Below, piece by piece: positions 49,538-60,831 of a DNA stretch of 64,000 nucleotides. The stretch's first letter is position 1, and the number at the start of each line of letters is the position of its first letter. The position numbers and the translations under genes are program-made. The notes beneath the pieces were generated by a model that saw nothing but the letters and a program-made list of their open reading frames with translations, was not told where the DNA came from and searched no databases. This stretch comes from Welwitschia mirabilis (Eukaryota > Gnetophyta > Gnetopsida > Welwitschiales), in contig JBOZIK010000001.1 of the NCBI GenBank assembly GCA_051453625.1, positions 175,059,397-175,123,396 of the forward strand. Direction: 5' to 3'.

Positions 49538-50590
49538 ATGGTTAAGGAACCCTTCAGCATAAATCAAAATAAAGTTATAAGTACGAATCCTTCTTATTTA
49601 TACTAGGGCATATCTGACAAACGTTTAGACAAGTTCTAAGAGAAGTTTGAGAAGAAGCCAGTATACTAGGAAAGGGTTATGATACTTCAAAGCTAAGGAT
49701 CTCAGAGATGTGATCCAACTCTTACAAGATCTAGATCTATCTTGTTTTCTTAATGTTTCAAGTCCTACTTATTCTTTTCTTACTAGGATTTTTTTTTTTG
49801 TAATTCTTCTGATAATCTTGATAGTGAAACTCTAGAAATTGTAGTTTCAGAGAAGAAGATAAAGGTGATCACAAACTACACTATGGCTATTTATAACCCT
49901 CTAAGAGGATACTATGAGAAGTTTTAACCTCCTCATGAATCTATAAAAGACAAAGCAGAAATCATAAGGGAATTTTATGGTGAGTTTCACATTTGAAAGT
50001 ATACTATTTCTATTTCTTTACTTACCCTAAAGTATAGGTTTATTTATTTAATTTTTACATATAATTTCTTACTTTTGGCATGTTATCATAATGAGGCCTC
50101 CAATTATAGTTTCTATTTGATGTACTTAGTAGGAACTAGATACTCTATTGATGCCCCTGTCATTATACTAAAGAATATAATCTCCCATTTGGATTATCAC
50201 AGAACTAGGACTCTACCCTACTCTATGTTAATTGTAAATATTTTCTATCATTATAGAGTCATATTTTACTTGAAGCTTAAAAATATTAAGCGCATGTCAC
50301 CCATTAAGGATGTGAAGTTATCTTACATGCATATCTTTATTTGATCCAAGAAATCTCTACATCTCCTTCTTCAAAGCAAACCTCACTAGAAGAGACTATT
50401 TCATACCTGAGGGGGATTAACTTTCATACCAAACACATGAAATAAGCTCTAATTTCAGCTGAGTATAAGAGTGCTAATACTTCAGAGGAAGCTAGATGCT
50501 CATTGTAGAAGGTAGTCAAAGAAGAGGAAGAAAAAAAAAGATGATTCTAAAGAAGAATCAGAAGTGAAGAAAGAAGAGGAATCTAACTAA
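49538..50590 (+). pseudogene. Third ORF downstream of pol in copia B
   Basis: It starts MVKEPFSINQNK at an ATG aligned with that of copy A2, and ends in an acidic tail and ESN-stop. Motifs in order: EKFEKKPVY, KDLRDVIQLLQDLDLSCFL (after a frameshift), SFLTRIFF then N-rich, KKIKVITNYTMAIYN, RGYYEKF, IIREFYGEFH. A 89-codon open stretch (50075-50341) follows, with LMYLVGTRYSIDAPVIILKN and TLPYSMLIVNIFYHYRV. The LPYxMLI..IF..xxV close and the FY-N-...IT...IA block resemble the putative plant transposon protein domain (Pfam, from memory). Length ~350 codons. It follows pol by 330 bases. Function is unknown; env-like position does not prove an envelope role, and I see no clear signal peptide. Confidence 0.6.
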
Positions 50591-51088
50591 ATCTCTCTTT
50601 CTATGCTTATGTTTTTTATGCTTGTGTTTCTTCTCTTCTTTATTATTAATGTTAAAAAGAGAATAACTAGTTATTTATTTTTATTACTCTTAGTTGTATC
50701 TGCTCTTGATAAAAACTTTCCACTATATTATTCATCTTTTAATAATAAAAATGCACTTGGTTTTCAAGTTAAATAATTTTCATCTAAAATTATTAATGCA
50801 CATCTATTTTTATTATGAACTCTAATTTCTAGTACATCTTATGGTTACTAAATAATTCATGATCAAAGTGCTAATCATCACATATATTTTGTCATTTTCA
50901 TGTTTCAAAAATTGTACTTCAAATTATTTTAATTTTGGCATAAATTTAAAACTTTTTGAAATTTCCTACTTAATATAAAATGTTTAATATTTTTAAAAAA
51001 GCTAATAGACATTTTATAAGGGGAAGATTTTACAAATCTAATCTCCTCAACTAAAAAAAAGTTTATCATTAATATCAAAGGGGAAGAT

Positions 51089-52514
51089 TATTAAATTATT
51101 ATTTTCCAATTTATGTCAAACTAATGTTTTCTATGTAGCAAAATTTGTTATATCTTGTGAAAAAAATATTGATCATTTATAGGTTAGAAGCTAAAGTAAT
51201 TTTATTACATTTTGATCCTAAAACCTGTTAAGTTTTTATACCCTCTTGAGGAGTTAACTAAACTTTTAAGGGATCGACCGCACTTGAGTCAAACACATAA
51301 AAATGAACTGAATTTAGAGGAGTCAATCGAACTTATAAACCTGAGCATCAGTATTTTTTAACTAATAATCAAGGAGTCGATCAAGCATCTAAGGGATCNN
51401 NNNNNNNNGACTTGTGAATCTAAGCACTAGTATTTCGTAACCAATCGTCAAGGGTTGACTAGACATATTAGGGATCAACCAGGCATAAGCACTATGCATC
51501 TAATACTTCCTAGCTAATCATCAAGGGGTCGACTAGACATCTGAGGAATTGACTAAACCTACGCAACTAAGCATTAATACTTCATAATTGATTAGTAAGG
51601 GATCAAATAAACCTTTATGAAGTCAACCAAACCTAGAGCAAAAGACTATATTGGGTTTTTTCTAAACCAAGCGAGTGACTAGATAGATATGTAGGTGACG
51701 AGATGAGTGATCGATTAGAACCTAAAGAGTCAACTAGATATGGAGCTATAAGAAACTAGGATTAACTAAAAGAACATAAGGAGTATTAATTTAAGTGATG
51801 GCACTAGATGAAGTCAACCAAAAGTTTAAGGGATTGATTAGTAATGATGGAAATGCAAATTTTATAGCCATTAAGTATCTATTTTATGTTTTTTAGAAGA
51901 ACTTTTCACTTGTAAAAACCCTAAAGTATTTCACTATATATGGCCAAGAGTCAAAAACACTATAGTAGACTATTAAATCTTTTAGACATTTTTCATTATA
52001 CTCATTAGCATCTCATTCCTGACCAAATATGAACCAAGAACTATTAGTATATTTGGATATGTGGTTAGATTAGTAAAACTCTTTATTTTAGATTATACCA
52101 TCTTATTAAGAAGTGATTCAATATTATTCTTAAGCTAAAGATCAAGTGATACTTGTGCATTTGGGCAGACCATTATTAATATGATGTTTTTCTGCAAAAG
52201 ATTAAGACTGAGCCTTCAAAAAAAGTCTATTTGTAAAGGTTATAAGTGAACTTGAAATACTTGAAAGAGATTAACAAAGATTTAAATCAAGCTTAGATAG
52301 AAGCTAATCATTGAGAGTGAAGTAGGGGATTTATCCAAATCATTATAAATCTTGTGTGCTTCTAATTGGTATTTTTGTATTTTAGTTTTCTAAATTAGTT
52401 TTAATTTTCTTACATAAGTTTTTATTGATTTATTTTAAGTAAAGTTAATATTATGAAGTTATTTGAATAATTTTTTAGAAACCTATTCAAACCCCTAGGG
52501 TTTTTGATCCTACA
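51089..52514 (+). repeat. 3' LTR of copia element B
   Basis: It starts TATTAAATTATTATTTTCC after AAAGGGGAAGAT and ends GATCCTACA. It contains a 10-N gap (51399-51408). By comparison with 26459-26475 about six bases are missing there. GGGGTCGAC-type repeats run from 51240 to 51850. Confidence 0.85.
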
Positions 52515-54860
52515 TATACATGCAGGTCTTTCTTAGCTACCGTAAGACTCTTTAGGGAATGATTAAGTACTCATTTCAAGTTGGTAATTCATAGATCCTT
52601 CTAAGAAAGAGTTTTCATAAAGACTTCATCTCTTGCTATCTATTCTTTAAAATTTAATTTTTTAGACTTAAATCATTAATTTTAGCCTAAAGAAAGAAAT
52701 AAAAAAATTTTAAAAAGATTATTTAATCTCTTAAGAAAAAGAAAATAGAATATCAAATAAAGTCTACCTCTAATAAATAATCTTAAACTTCTACATTCTT
52801 TAATTTTTGCATCTTAAAATAAGACAAACAATGTGCTATCTCAAGTTCATTAATGATTATCTCAAAGTCTTAATTAATGGAGGTTCATGAAGAATTTAGA
52901 AGATGATGCTAAGTAAAATACCCTTCATGAGTCATTTGAAATCCTTTTTTAAAATTAGCACTAATTCATTCTTTAAAATGAAAGATATCTTATTAGGAAG
53001 ATCTCTTAGTTGATTGTCAACCTATTAAATCCTCTAATTTTTCTATCTTTTTAATATAGGAAATTAAGCCTTGAGATTTTGAAACTAAGTTAGAAAGCAA
53101 GACTGTTAAAGTCTTCTCTACTTTAGAAGAAGGAGGTCATGAGTCAATTGAAGTATAAATGGGTGAATATGGAGTTTCAAACAAGGTAAAAGGCTTAATT
53201 ATTATAGGCAAAGTAAAAAGTTTTAGACCAACTGAAGAAGTAGCTAAGAAAACTTTTACCTACAATAAAGGATTAAAATTAATCACCCCATTAAGATAAT
53301 CCTCTTTAAATTCAAGAAGGTTTGGGATTTATAAACTTAATAATGAAGGAAATATAAGTTAGTTAATTACTTTGGCTCTTGAATAAATACCTCTATATTT
53401 ATCCATACTTAATTTCTCTTTTTCTTGGGTACAAGTTAGGGAAGGAACTTTTGGGTGATTTTGCCTTAATTAAAATAATGAATAATGACCAAATAATGAG
53501 ATAAGTCTAACACAAAGAATAGTAAAATGTGAAAAAGTGCTTACAGTGACTTGTGACTTGTTATAATGAAGCATGGATAGGAAAGAATCTTCTTCATCAT
53601 CATTCTTAGCTAGAATAGAAGGCTATAAAAGAAAAGCCTTATCTCCTCCTTGATTTAATGAGTAAGAAGTTTTAGATAATTACTCTTCTTAAATATCCAT
53701 ATATAATAAGAAACTAAAGATAAGTGAGATCATAACAATGGCCTTAATAACCAAGTAAAGAAATAAACCTAATTCTTATCTCTAGGAAATATAGCCAACT
53801 AGTAGAAGAATGCATTAGACCACTTTCCTCACTAGAAGCTAGGATAGTTCCCTTGGTATGGATCATAGGAAAAAAGAAAGAGGCATAGTCACACCATAAG
53901 GAAGATCAAGCTATTTGATATTCACAAAGGGACTTCCCTTATAAAAGGAAAAATATAAAGAAAGTAAGACTCCCTCATAGGTCAAGCCACCTAAGTCAGA
54001 ATTTTCCTTGGCTTTAAAAAGTTGATAGATAAATTTAGTATAAATAATTTTATTCCCATCAAAGGAAACTTCTTTATCTAGTACAAAGAATAGAAGATAA
54101 ATAGCATATTCAGTGAGTTGTGAAGAATAAAAATAAAGAAACCCATGTCCAACAATTAATGACTCTAAGGAAACATAATAAGGGATGAAAATAAAGTTAA
54201 TAGGGACGACATGATACTCTTGATGATAGAGCTCTATATTTACAAAGTTATAATAAGTGGTTTTATAGAAGTCCAAAGTCTTTAATTCAAAATGAGAAAA
54301 CTTTCTAGGAATAAGACTCCCACAAAAAAAGGCTAAAGTACTTTGAATAAAAAAATAAAAATTATGAAGAATCCCATATTGAGGATGCATAAAGGAATGA
54401 GTTAGGGATTTAAAAAAGTATGAATGGAATCCAAAATCATAAATGTTTCAGAAGATTAAAAATTACACTGAGGAAAAAAATAAAAAATTAGAAATATTTG
54501 AGTTGATTATCCTAGTAAATTATTCTTAAGCTAATAGACTATACAATTCCTTATCAACAAATCTAAGATTGTAATTAAACCATATTATATTAGGAAAATC
54601 TTTTTGAGGCATGAATGAGAAGAAGGACTAAAGAAAAAAACAAATGGTGGGAGTCATAAGATGAATATAAAAGAAACAACCTACAAGAACATGAGTAGGC
54701 ACTAATTAAAAAAAGAGACTTTTTGTAATTAAGTAAACTAAAATATTAAAAGAACAAAGATAAGATAAATTACCTTTGGATTAATATGAGAAGTAAAAAT
54801 AAATCCTCACCCTCATCTTTATATGATAAAACTAAGAATCCTAGGTACTTAATATTGTGA
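52515..54860 (-). other. Minus-strand coding-like region, unrecognised
   Basis: Read on the complement, the region is richer in readable codons than its neighbours and includes a 159-codon ORF. A stretch near 53090-53040 (VSKSQGLISYIKKIEKLEDLI) looks coiled-coil. Upstream of the ORF, FPNIIWFNYNLRFVDKELY near 54590-54540 may be its broken N-terminal part. It could be the 5' portion of a retroelement on the minus strand, possibly the gypsy element at 22480-25210 now separated by copia B. I found no gag zinc knuckle or protease motif to show it. Confidence 0.35.
53911..54390 (-). CDS. Unrecognised 159-codon ORF
   Basis: This is the longest gap-free ORF in the window. It encodes a protein starting MHPQYGILHNFYFFIQSTLA and ending KGSPFVNIK, rich in Phe, Tyr and Leu. 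The middle reads PINFIFIPYYVSLESLIVGH. Later come TEYAIYLLFFVLDKEVSFDG and IIYTKFIYQLFKAKENSDLG, then GLTYEGVLLSLYF. The pattern of a hydrophobic strand, a polar loop and a final GLxxxGxLLSL resembles the C-terminal half of plant mobile-element proteins of the ATHILA ORF1 / plant-transposon type, but this is a loose impression. Its clean frame amid dead elements makes it worth a search. No signal peptide or membrane anchor is certain. Confidence 0.4.
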   Translation of the reverse strand: MHPQYGILHNFYFFIQSTLAFFCGSLIPRKFSHFELKTLDFYKTTYYNFVNIELYHQEYHVVPINFIFIPYYVSLESLIVGHGFLYFYSSQLTEYAIYLLFFVLDKEVSFDGNKIIYTKFIYQLFKAKENSDLGGLTYEGVLLSLYFSFYKGSPFVNIK

Positions 54861-54899
54861 TAGTAATGTGACAGTAAGGTAATAGTGATGTAATAATAA

Positions 54900-56838
54900 G
54901 ATGTCAATTAATATAATAGTTGTAGGACTGGCATCATTAATCTTATAATTGTATAAGATGCCACATTGCTGATGTAGACTTTTTGGATGCTAGCATCATC
55001 AACTAGATTACTACTATAGCATTACACTACTGACACCATACTAACAAAATCAAAAATGGAGTTCATATGAAGAAGCTATGACCAAAACAGTGGTAAAACT
55101 TATTAAGAATTCTAGGTATGTTGATAGAGATAATCAATTTTGAGCATTTTCTAGATTGAATTTTAAGGAAAAATATAGACTAAAGTAAGTCTCACTTTTT
55201 TAACCCTATCAAGCTCTTTGTAAGCTTTCTAGAATGGGATCATAATAAGCATTTCGATTCTGCATATAAAAGTTGTGGCCATAATAGTCAAGGTGTATCT
55301 TTATATGTATGCAGATATTTTAAATGCTGACATGATCAATCAGATTACTATAGGGTGTTACATAATTGAGGTCATGCTAATATCATAATCTAAAAACTAT
55401 ATAGGGTGTTGCACTACTAATGTAGTATTTTTCGATGCTGACATCATTGACTAGATTATTGTAGGGTGGTATACTATTAATATCATGTTGATATCATTAG
55501 TTTTGGAAACATATAGGATGTCATATTACTAATGTATGCTTCTTGGATGCTAACATTATCAACAAAATTACTATAGAATGTTGTACTACTGACATCATGC
55601 TAATATCATTAGTCTTGAAACTATATAAGATGTTACACGATTGATGTAGGCTTTTTCGATGCTAACATCATCAACAAAATCATTATAAGGTACTATACTA
55701 CTAATATCATGTTGACAACATAAGTGTTAAAACTATATAGAATGCCACTTACTAATGTAAGCTTCCTCGATATTAACATCTTCAACTAGATTACTATAGG
55801 ACATTACACTACTTACATGACATTGACATCATAAGTCTTAGAGCTATATAGGGTGTCATACTCTTGATGCAGGGTTTTTAGATGCTAACATCATCAACTA
55901 GATTACTATAGAATGCTACACTACTAACATCATGTTAACATGATTAGATTTTAGACTATATAAGATGCCATGTTACTAATGCAGGCTTTATAAATGCTCA
56001 CATCATCAACCAAATCACTATAGGACACCACATTACTGACATCATGCTAACATCATTAGTCTTAAAACTATATAGGATGCCACACTATTAATGCATGCTT
56101 CTTAATTGTTGACATCATAACATAAATTATTATAGGTTGCTACACTATTAACATCACTAGTTTTAGAATGATATAGAGTGTCACATTGCTGATGTAGACT
56201 TCTTAGATGCCAACATCATTATCTAGATTACTATAAAAAACCATACTTCTAACATTATCCTAACATCATTAGTCTTTAAACTATATAGGTTGCCACACTA
56301 CTCATGCAAGATTCCTGAATTTGACATCATTAACTAAATTACTATAGGATGTTACACTACTAATATCATGCTAATATCATTAGTCATAAAACTGTATAGA
56401 ATGCCGTATTGCTAATATAGGCTTCTTGGATGCTGACATCATCAACCAATTTAATATAGGGCACTACATACTAACATCATGTTGACATCATTAGTCTTAA
56501 AACTTTATAGGGTGTCATACTATTCACACAGACTTCCTAGATGCTAACATCATTAACTAGGTTACTATAGGGAAGTATAATAATAACATCATGCTAATAA
56601 TATTAGTCTTGAAAATATATAGAATATTATTACATTACTGATTTAGGCTTCTTAGAAGTTGACATCGTCAACTAGATTACTCTAGGGTGCTATACTACTA
56701 AAATCATGCTGATATTATCATTTTTGGAACTACATAGGGCACTAGACTACTAATGTAGGATTTTTAAATATTGACATCATCAATCTAATTATTATAGGAT
56801 GTTATGCTACTAATATTATATTAACATCACTAGTTCTA
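54900..56838. repeat. Tandem array of a ~111-bp dimeric repeat
   Basis: The anchor ACTATATAGG-type word recurs at 55396, 55509, 55620, 55732, 55843, 55954, 56067, 56168, 56280, 56391, 56502, 56614, 56729 and 56838. Spacing is mostly 111-113 bases (extremes 101 and 115), giving 13 consecutive units. A partial unit lies at 55320-55395 and an earlier one at about 54940-55052, separated by ~270 bases of other sequence. Each unit has two related halves. Both contain ACTATA(TA)GGATGCCACACTACT-like text and a TGCTAACATCAT / TGCTGACATCAT word. Confidence 0.9.
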
Positions 56839-56950
56839 AAATGTAGGGGATTCATTAGTGCTTTTATTTAAAAGAAAAAATTAATTAATATTATTTACTA
56901 ATACATGTTATGTGCTTAATTAGAAACTAGTTACATGTGTTTCAACTCAT

Positions 56951-57016
56951 AAATCTTCAAGATAACTTAACTATCATTCTATGAAATCTTCAAGATAACT
57001 TAAATATCATTCTATA
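56951..57016 (+). repeat. 33-bp tandem duplication
   Basis: Two units start AAATCTTCAAGATAACTTAA at 56951 and 56984 and differ at two positions. They lie between the tandem array and the chromovirus-like gag and may be part of its LTR or leader. Confidence 0.9.
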
Positions 57017-57129
57017 AAAGTGGGATGACATTCACTAAAAAAATTAGAGGACCACAAGGCATAGTGGATAATGTAAGATCAGGTAAATGCCCAACTTAAT
57101 AGTCTTAAAGAATAGATGAGGGACAATCA

Positions 57130-58130
57130 ATAATAATTAGACATTAATTATGTGAATGTCAGGACTTCATAGAAAATAGTGAATGATAAACTTGACTCCA
57201 TTCTTTAAGTACTAGGAGGAAGACCATGGGAGCAATCAATCAAAGAGCTTTAATTATAAATTAAAGTAATTCCTCTAAGCAAAAAATGAAAAAAAATAGA
57301 ATTATAAAGGATCTCTATCCAATTATATAAACAACAAGTAGTAGAATAGGTAAATAGACATGTATAGCAATGTCACATTTACAACTCCCATTAAATAATA
57401 AAAGATACTATTATGAAATATTGAGATATGTTAGAATATGTAAAGAAAGTTCAAATTCACATGTATGCTGGAACTCTAGAATCTTGTGAAGAGGCTTTAA
57501 AATGGTTACAATATATTGAAAACCATTTAAGTTTAAAAAATGTTAATATTAGTATATAAAGTAGATATGCAATAATGTTTTTGATATGTGATGTTGTAGC
57601 ATGATGTAGTCAGTTGAGTACATCGAGGAATGAATATTTTGAATGAAAAGAATTCATGGAGTAATTGACAAAGCTCTTTATTCCAAAACACTTTATCAAA
57701 GATAAAATAATGTAATTTAAATTCCTACAAATTAGGAGAAAGAATCTAGATAAACATTAGAAAAGAATTCCAAAAGTTGGAAAAACTTCAAACATAGCAA
57801 GATATAGAAGAATTAGCTAATGATTATATTAAAACTCTTACACCCTAATTACAAAAGCAAGTTTACCTACTAAAACCCAAATATTCATAAGAGGCCTATC
57901 GAAAATTCAAATATTATATAGAATCAGAACAAAGGATTCTAATAACCAAGCGAATGATAACCTCTATGGAATAACAACCATGAATACCTCAAATATAATC
58001 ATAGCTAACTACTTCAAATCATAATGCATCAATTTGCCATTACAACTAGAAGAAGGACCACATCATAAAGAATTATTTTAAAAAGAATGAAGAATAAAGC
58101 TACAGCCAACAAATACAATCATTAAAAAAA
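57130..58130 (+). pseudogene. gag: Gag of gypsy element F
   Basis: Readable fragments: AGTLESCEEALKWLQYIENH near 57470-57525 (the entry of Ty3 gag with its W-L-x-x-I-E box), then NEYFE and KLFIPKHFIKDKIM near 57630-57710. The latter fit the FxxxFxPxxxRxxK part. No zinc knuckle is clear; the expected site near 58020-58130 is too decayed. Stops are many. Confidence 0.6.
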
Positions 58131-58156
58131 TAAATAGAAAAGAGATTGTTCACTAT

Positions 58157-58196
58157 GATCCAAATAGGTCTAGTGTGATCCAAATAGGTCTAGTGT
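58157..58196 (+). repeat. 20-bp perfect tandem duplication
   Basis: GATCCAAATAGGTCTAGTGT occurs twice in direct succession, between gag and protease of element F. Confidence 0.95.
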
Positions 58197-58219
58197 GAAA
58201 TCAATTTTCTATAATTAAA

Positions 58220-58560
58220 CTTAAAGAAGTCTTACAAAAAAAACCTGTTTTATTTTTATTACATAGTGATGAAAGTGATAAATTTATTTCCCCCAAAATA
58301 TTCATGTTTTTTTAAGATAAAGTAACTAAAAAACAAGCTTTTGAGGTAAAATTTATGAGATGGAATACATTCATACAATCAAGCAATTATGTAAAGCTAA
58401 CTCTTATAATTAATGATTTGTATTTTATCAATAAATGTTATACCTTTAACAAAGACAAAATTATGTAATTTTGGAAATGTTTGGGTAACTATGATGTTAA
58501 AGCAAATTTTAGAGAAGTAACCATCATTATTCCCAATTCATCTCAAGGTTAAGTTTAAAA
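58220..58560 (+). pseudogene. Protease of gypsy element F
   Basis: Fragments FLLHSDESDKFISPKIF, AFEVKFMRWNTFIQ, KLTLIINDLYFI and NYDVKAN match in order the chromovirus retropepsin: catalytic loop followed by HxFIS, a V-x-x-G/N strand, and the D-x-V-L region. The catalytic D-S/T-G now reads HSDE, so it is dead. Confidence 0.65.
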
Positions 58561-58689
58561 AGGAGAGAAGATAAGGAAGTAAATTTTGTTTATGACATGT
58601 CAATAAGTAAAGAAGGTCATGAAGACGATTACATTGTACTATGATAATAAAAAAAGGTTAAGTTCAACTATAAGTAGAATTTTATGAGC

Positions 58690-60118
58690 TTCGATAAGTA
58701 CTTGAAGAAAAATCTACCTTACCACCAAAGAGGAATGTACAACATTCTATAGACCATATACCAATAGCATAACCTATCTCATAAGTAGCTTACAAATTTT
58801 TGGTCATAGAGCTTAAATAACTTAAACTAAAAATTTAGTAGCTAGTGAAGGAAGGTAAAATTAGGCCTAGTGTATCATCTTCAAAGGGCCTAGTATTATT
58901 TATAAGGAAGAAATATGGATCTTTTAGATTTTGCATAGACTATCTCACTAATTGAACAAGATAATGATAAAGAAAAACTATCATTTACCTTACTTTAATA
59001 ACCTCTTGAATAAATTGGAAAAAGTAAGTTACCCTATTAAAATTGATTTGAAATTAGAATATCATCAAATCTATATTTAGAATAAAGATATTTCAAAAAT
59101 AGCATTCAAAACAAGATATGATTACTTTGTATTTACTATTATTCCTTTTGATCTTACAAATTCCTCTACTACCTTTATAATACTACTAAACAATAGTTTC
59201 CATTCATATTTAAACCAGTTTATCATTGTTTTCCTAGATGATATTTGAGTCTATTTAAAGAGTAGAAAAAATCATATCAAATACTTATAATTGATGTTAC
59301 AGTTACTTAAAGAGAATGTATTAATATCTAAGCTAACCAAATGTGAGTTTTTCAAGAAGTTCATCCATTATTTAGGGTACATGATATTTGAAGATGTCAT
59401 GAAAACTAATTATAGCAACATGCAACTATTTAGGGATTGGCCTAAACCAAAGAACCCATATAAGTAAAAGGTATCTAAGATTTATTAAAGATTTCTAGCT
59501 CCATAACTAATTTGATAAAAGAAAAAGTAGCATTTTATTTTAATGCTACCTATAAAAAGGAATTTCTTAAGACTAAATTACTAATGACCTTAGTCACAAT
59601 TTTGAAGATTCTAAAAATGGACAAGGTGTTTATGAAGAAGAAATAGGCATAGTACTAATGAAAGATGTAAGAGTTGATGCTTATGAATCATGCAAATTAA
59701 ACAAACATGAATAGAATTACCTAGTTCATGATTGAGAACTATTAGTCATTATTCATGCATTAAAAGTCCAAAGAAATTATCTCTTAGAGGTAAATTTCAA
59801 GTAAGGATTGATCACAAAATTTTAAAATTTATATAGATGTAGCCTCTTTTGAACATGAGATAATAATATTGGGTGCATTTACTAGATGATTATGATTTTA
59901 ATTTCAAGTTTATACCAAGAAAGGAAAACACAGTGATAGACACTCTTAACTGCATGTATTGTATGTTAGTCTCTACAGTCAATACCAAAATGGAAAAGGA
60001 GATAAAAAACTAGATATCATAGGATGATAAATTTCTAAAGATTTTGAATAAATTAATGAATAAGAAAGAGATATTTTCTGTTACTTAAACATAAATTGAA
60101 CATTAGTAAGAAGGAATT
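58690..60118 (+). pseudogene. pol: RT and RNase H of gypsy element F
   Basis: RT opens with YELR, VLEEKSTLPPKRNVQHSID and GKIRPSVSSSKGLVLFIRKK near 58850-58915. FRFCIDYL lies near 58926-58950. The catalytic box reads VFLDDI at 59228-59245, the only intact DD pair in any RT of this window. RNase H is at about 59630-59990: GIVLMKDVRVDAYESCKLNKHE, HALKVQRNYLLEVNFK and a C-terminal NTVIDTLN-like segment. Frameshifts and stops still break the whole. It synthesised element DNA from RNA in the virus-like particle. Confidence 0.8.
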
Positions 60119-60831
60119 NNNNNNNNNNNNNNNNNNNNNNNNNNNNNNNNNNNNNNNNNNNNNNNNNNNNNNNNNNNNNNNNNNNNNNNNNNNNNNNNNN
60201 NNNNNNNNNNNNNNNNNNNNNNNNNNNNNNNNNNNNNNNNNNNNNNNNNNNNNNNNNNNNNNNNNNNNNNNNNNNNNNNNNNNNNNNNNNNNNNNNNNNN
60301 NNNNNNNNNNNNNNNNNNNNNNNNNNNNNNNNNNNNNNNNNNNNNNNNNNNNNNNNNNNNNNNNNNNNNNNNNNNNNNNNNNNNNNNNNNNNNNNNNNNN
60401 NNNNNNNNNNNNNNNNNNNNNNNNNNNNNNNNNNNNNNNNNNNNNNNNNNNNNNNNNNNNNNNNNNNNNNNNNNNNNNNNNNNNNNNNNNNNNNNNNNNN
60501 NNNNNNNNNNNNNNNNNNNNNNNNNNNNNNNNNNNNNNNNNNNNNNNNNNNNNNNNNNNNNNNNNNNNNNNNNNNNNNNNNNNNNNNNNNNNNNNNNNNN
60601 NNNNNNNNNNNNNNNNNNNNNNNNNNNNNNNNNNNNNNNNNNNNNNNNNNNNNNNNNNNNNNNNNNNNNNNNNNNNNNNNNNNNNNNNNNNNNNNNNNNN
60701 NNNNNNNNNNNNNNNNNNNNNNNNNNNNNNNNNNNNNNNNNNNNNNNNNNNNNNNNNNNNNNNNNNNNNNNNNNNNNNNNNNNNNNNNNNNNNNNNNNNN
60801 NNNNNNNNNNNNNNNNNNNNNNNNNNNNNNN
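60119..60831. other. Assembly gap of 713 N, probably spurious
   Basis: The 40 bases left of the gap (60079-60118) and the 40 bases right of it (60832-60871) are the same sequence apart from one T/G difference. Joining them gives a continuous RNase H to integrase linker. Confidence 0.85.

Larger units (their letters stand above)
26168..52514 (+). mobile_element. SIRE-like copia element B, split by two nested insertions
   Basis: The parts are: 5' LTR 26168-27601; interior 27602-29784, 37416-39514 and 48881-51088; 3' LTR 51089-52514. The two LTRs form a pair, sharing CATTTTGATCCTAAAACCT and AAACACATAAAAATGAA, which the LTRs of insertion C lack. Removing the insertions restores domain order: gag, protease and pre-integrase, then integrase core, RT, RNase H and the third ORF. 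Flanking 5-mers GACAC (26163-26167) and TATAC (52515-52519) agree at three of five positions plus one C/T change, so the outer target duplication is only weakly supported. Confidence 0.8.

Noticed and set aside
54900-56838. CRISPR-like array
   Set aside because: Repeats are contiguous ~111-bp units without unique spacers, in plant nuclear DNA.
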